This document shows positions 7,900 through 8,177 of a DNA stretch of 8,177 nucleotides, in pieces (the first letter of the stretch is position 1; every line of letters begins with the position of its first letter). The DNA lies in the NCBI GenBank assembly GCA_023399105.1, contig JAEWQT010000256.1:1-8177 (forward strand). The letters are read 5' to 3'. The translations under genes were made by a program, and so were the position numbers. Source of the DNA: Pseudomonadota bacterium. GTDB lineage: Bacteria; Pseudomonadota; Gammaproteobacteria; Pseudomonadales; Oceanobacteraceae. The notes beneath the pieces are model-generated. The model did no database searches. It was given only the letters and a program-made list of their open reading frames with translations, and had not been told where the DNA came from.

Positions 7900-8177
7900 A
7901 TGGGAACGCGCTCGCTCGAGTTGTTTTTTCAGCCGAAATCCATTGCCGTGATCGGTGCGTCGGAACGGCCCGGCAGTCTGGGTGGGGCCATTATGCGCAA
8001 CCTGCAGGCGGGGGAGTTTCCGGGGCAGATTATTCCCATTAATACCCGTGGCTATGAAAATATTTACGGGCTACCGGCGTTAAGCCGCATCAGTCAACTG
8101 GAACACCCGGTTGATCTGGCCATTATCTGCACGCCGGCAGAGACCGTCCCCAAAATTATCAAACAGTTGCATGCCAA
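7900..8177 (+). CDS. N-terminal part of an NDP-forming acyl-CoA synthetase-type protein, probably a Pat/YfiQ-like protein lysine acetyltransferase
   Basis: The frame opens at the ATG at 7900 (TAAGGA 9 nt upstream) and is still open after 92 codons, so the 3' end is missing. The visible part is the CoA-binding Rossmann domain: PKSIAVIGASERPGSLGGAIMRNL at residues 12-35 with the nucleotide-binding GAS motif, then QIIPINTRG, IYGLPAL and HPVDLAIICTPAETVP. It parallels the start of E. coli YfiQ/PatZ (LEALLRPKSIAVIGAS..., MMRNLLAGGFNG...), a roughly 890-residue protein with an inactive acyl-CoA synthetase part and a C-terminal GNAT domain that acetylates lysines, for example on acetyl-CoA synthetase. 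The GNAT domain is outside the window, so a plain ADP-forming acetyl-CoA synthetase subunit remains possible. The neighbouring deacetylase supports the acetyltransferase reading but does not prove it. Confidence 0.82.
   Translation, partial: MGTRSLELFFQPKSIAVIGASERPGSLGGAIMRNLQAGEFPGQIIPINTRGYENIYGLPALSRISQLEHPVDLAIICTPAETVPKIIKQLHA

Overview
The window looks like ordinary chromosomal core from a gammaproteobacterium with moderately high GC. I infer a marine Oceanospirillales- or Pseudomonas-like lineage from protein similarity recalled from memory and from the gene neighbourhood (serS-cysG beside tusDCBE); no database search was possible. Nothing points to a phage, transposon, plasmid or CRISPR array.

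Left block, + strand (1-4043): the 3' three quarters of serS (seryl-tRNA synthetase) overlaps cysG (siroheme synthase) by an ATGA junction. A methyl-accepting chemotaxis protein follows 57 bp later. Convergent to these, on the - strand (4064-6334), lies a tight five-gene operon read right to left: tusD, tusC, tusB, tusE and a ybiB/trpD2-like gene. Its junctions are a 17-nt overlap, a 7-nt gap, a 1-nt overlap (TGATG) and a 4-nt overlap (GTGA), so the genes are probably translationally coupled. TusBCD and TusE relay sulfur for 2-thiouridine at the wobble base of tRNA. CysG makes siroheme for sulfite reductase, so much of this half serves sulfur metabolism and tRNA function.

Middle (6335-6888): an AT-rich promoter region drives a complete tRNA-Ser(UGA) gene on the + strand. 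A strong hairpin terminator with T-runs on both sides follows. Facing it on the - strand is an unrecognised 52-codon gene with a good ribosome binding site, which predicts a single-pass membrane protein.

Right block (6889-8177): a full-length zinc-dependent class II histone-deacetylase-like protein on the - strand is divergent, across 84 bp, from the start of an NDP-forming acyl-CoA-synthetase-type protein. The latter resembles the N terminus of the Pat/YfiQ protein lysine acetyltransferases and runs off the window. If that identity holds, the locus pairs a possible lysine-acetylation writer with a possible eraser.

The least routine items are this acetylase/deacetylase pair, the small membrane protein gene, the ybiB-like gene coupled to tusE, and the chemoreceptor with an unassigned sensor domain. 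I found no convincing wholly new system.
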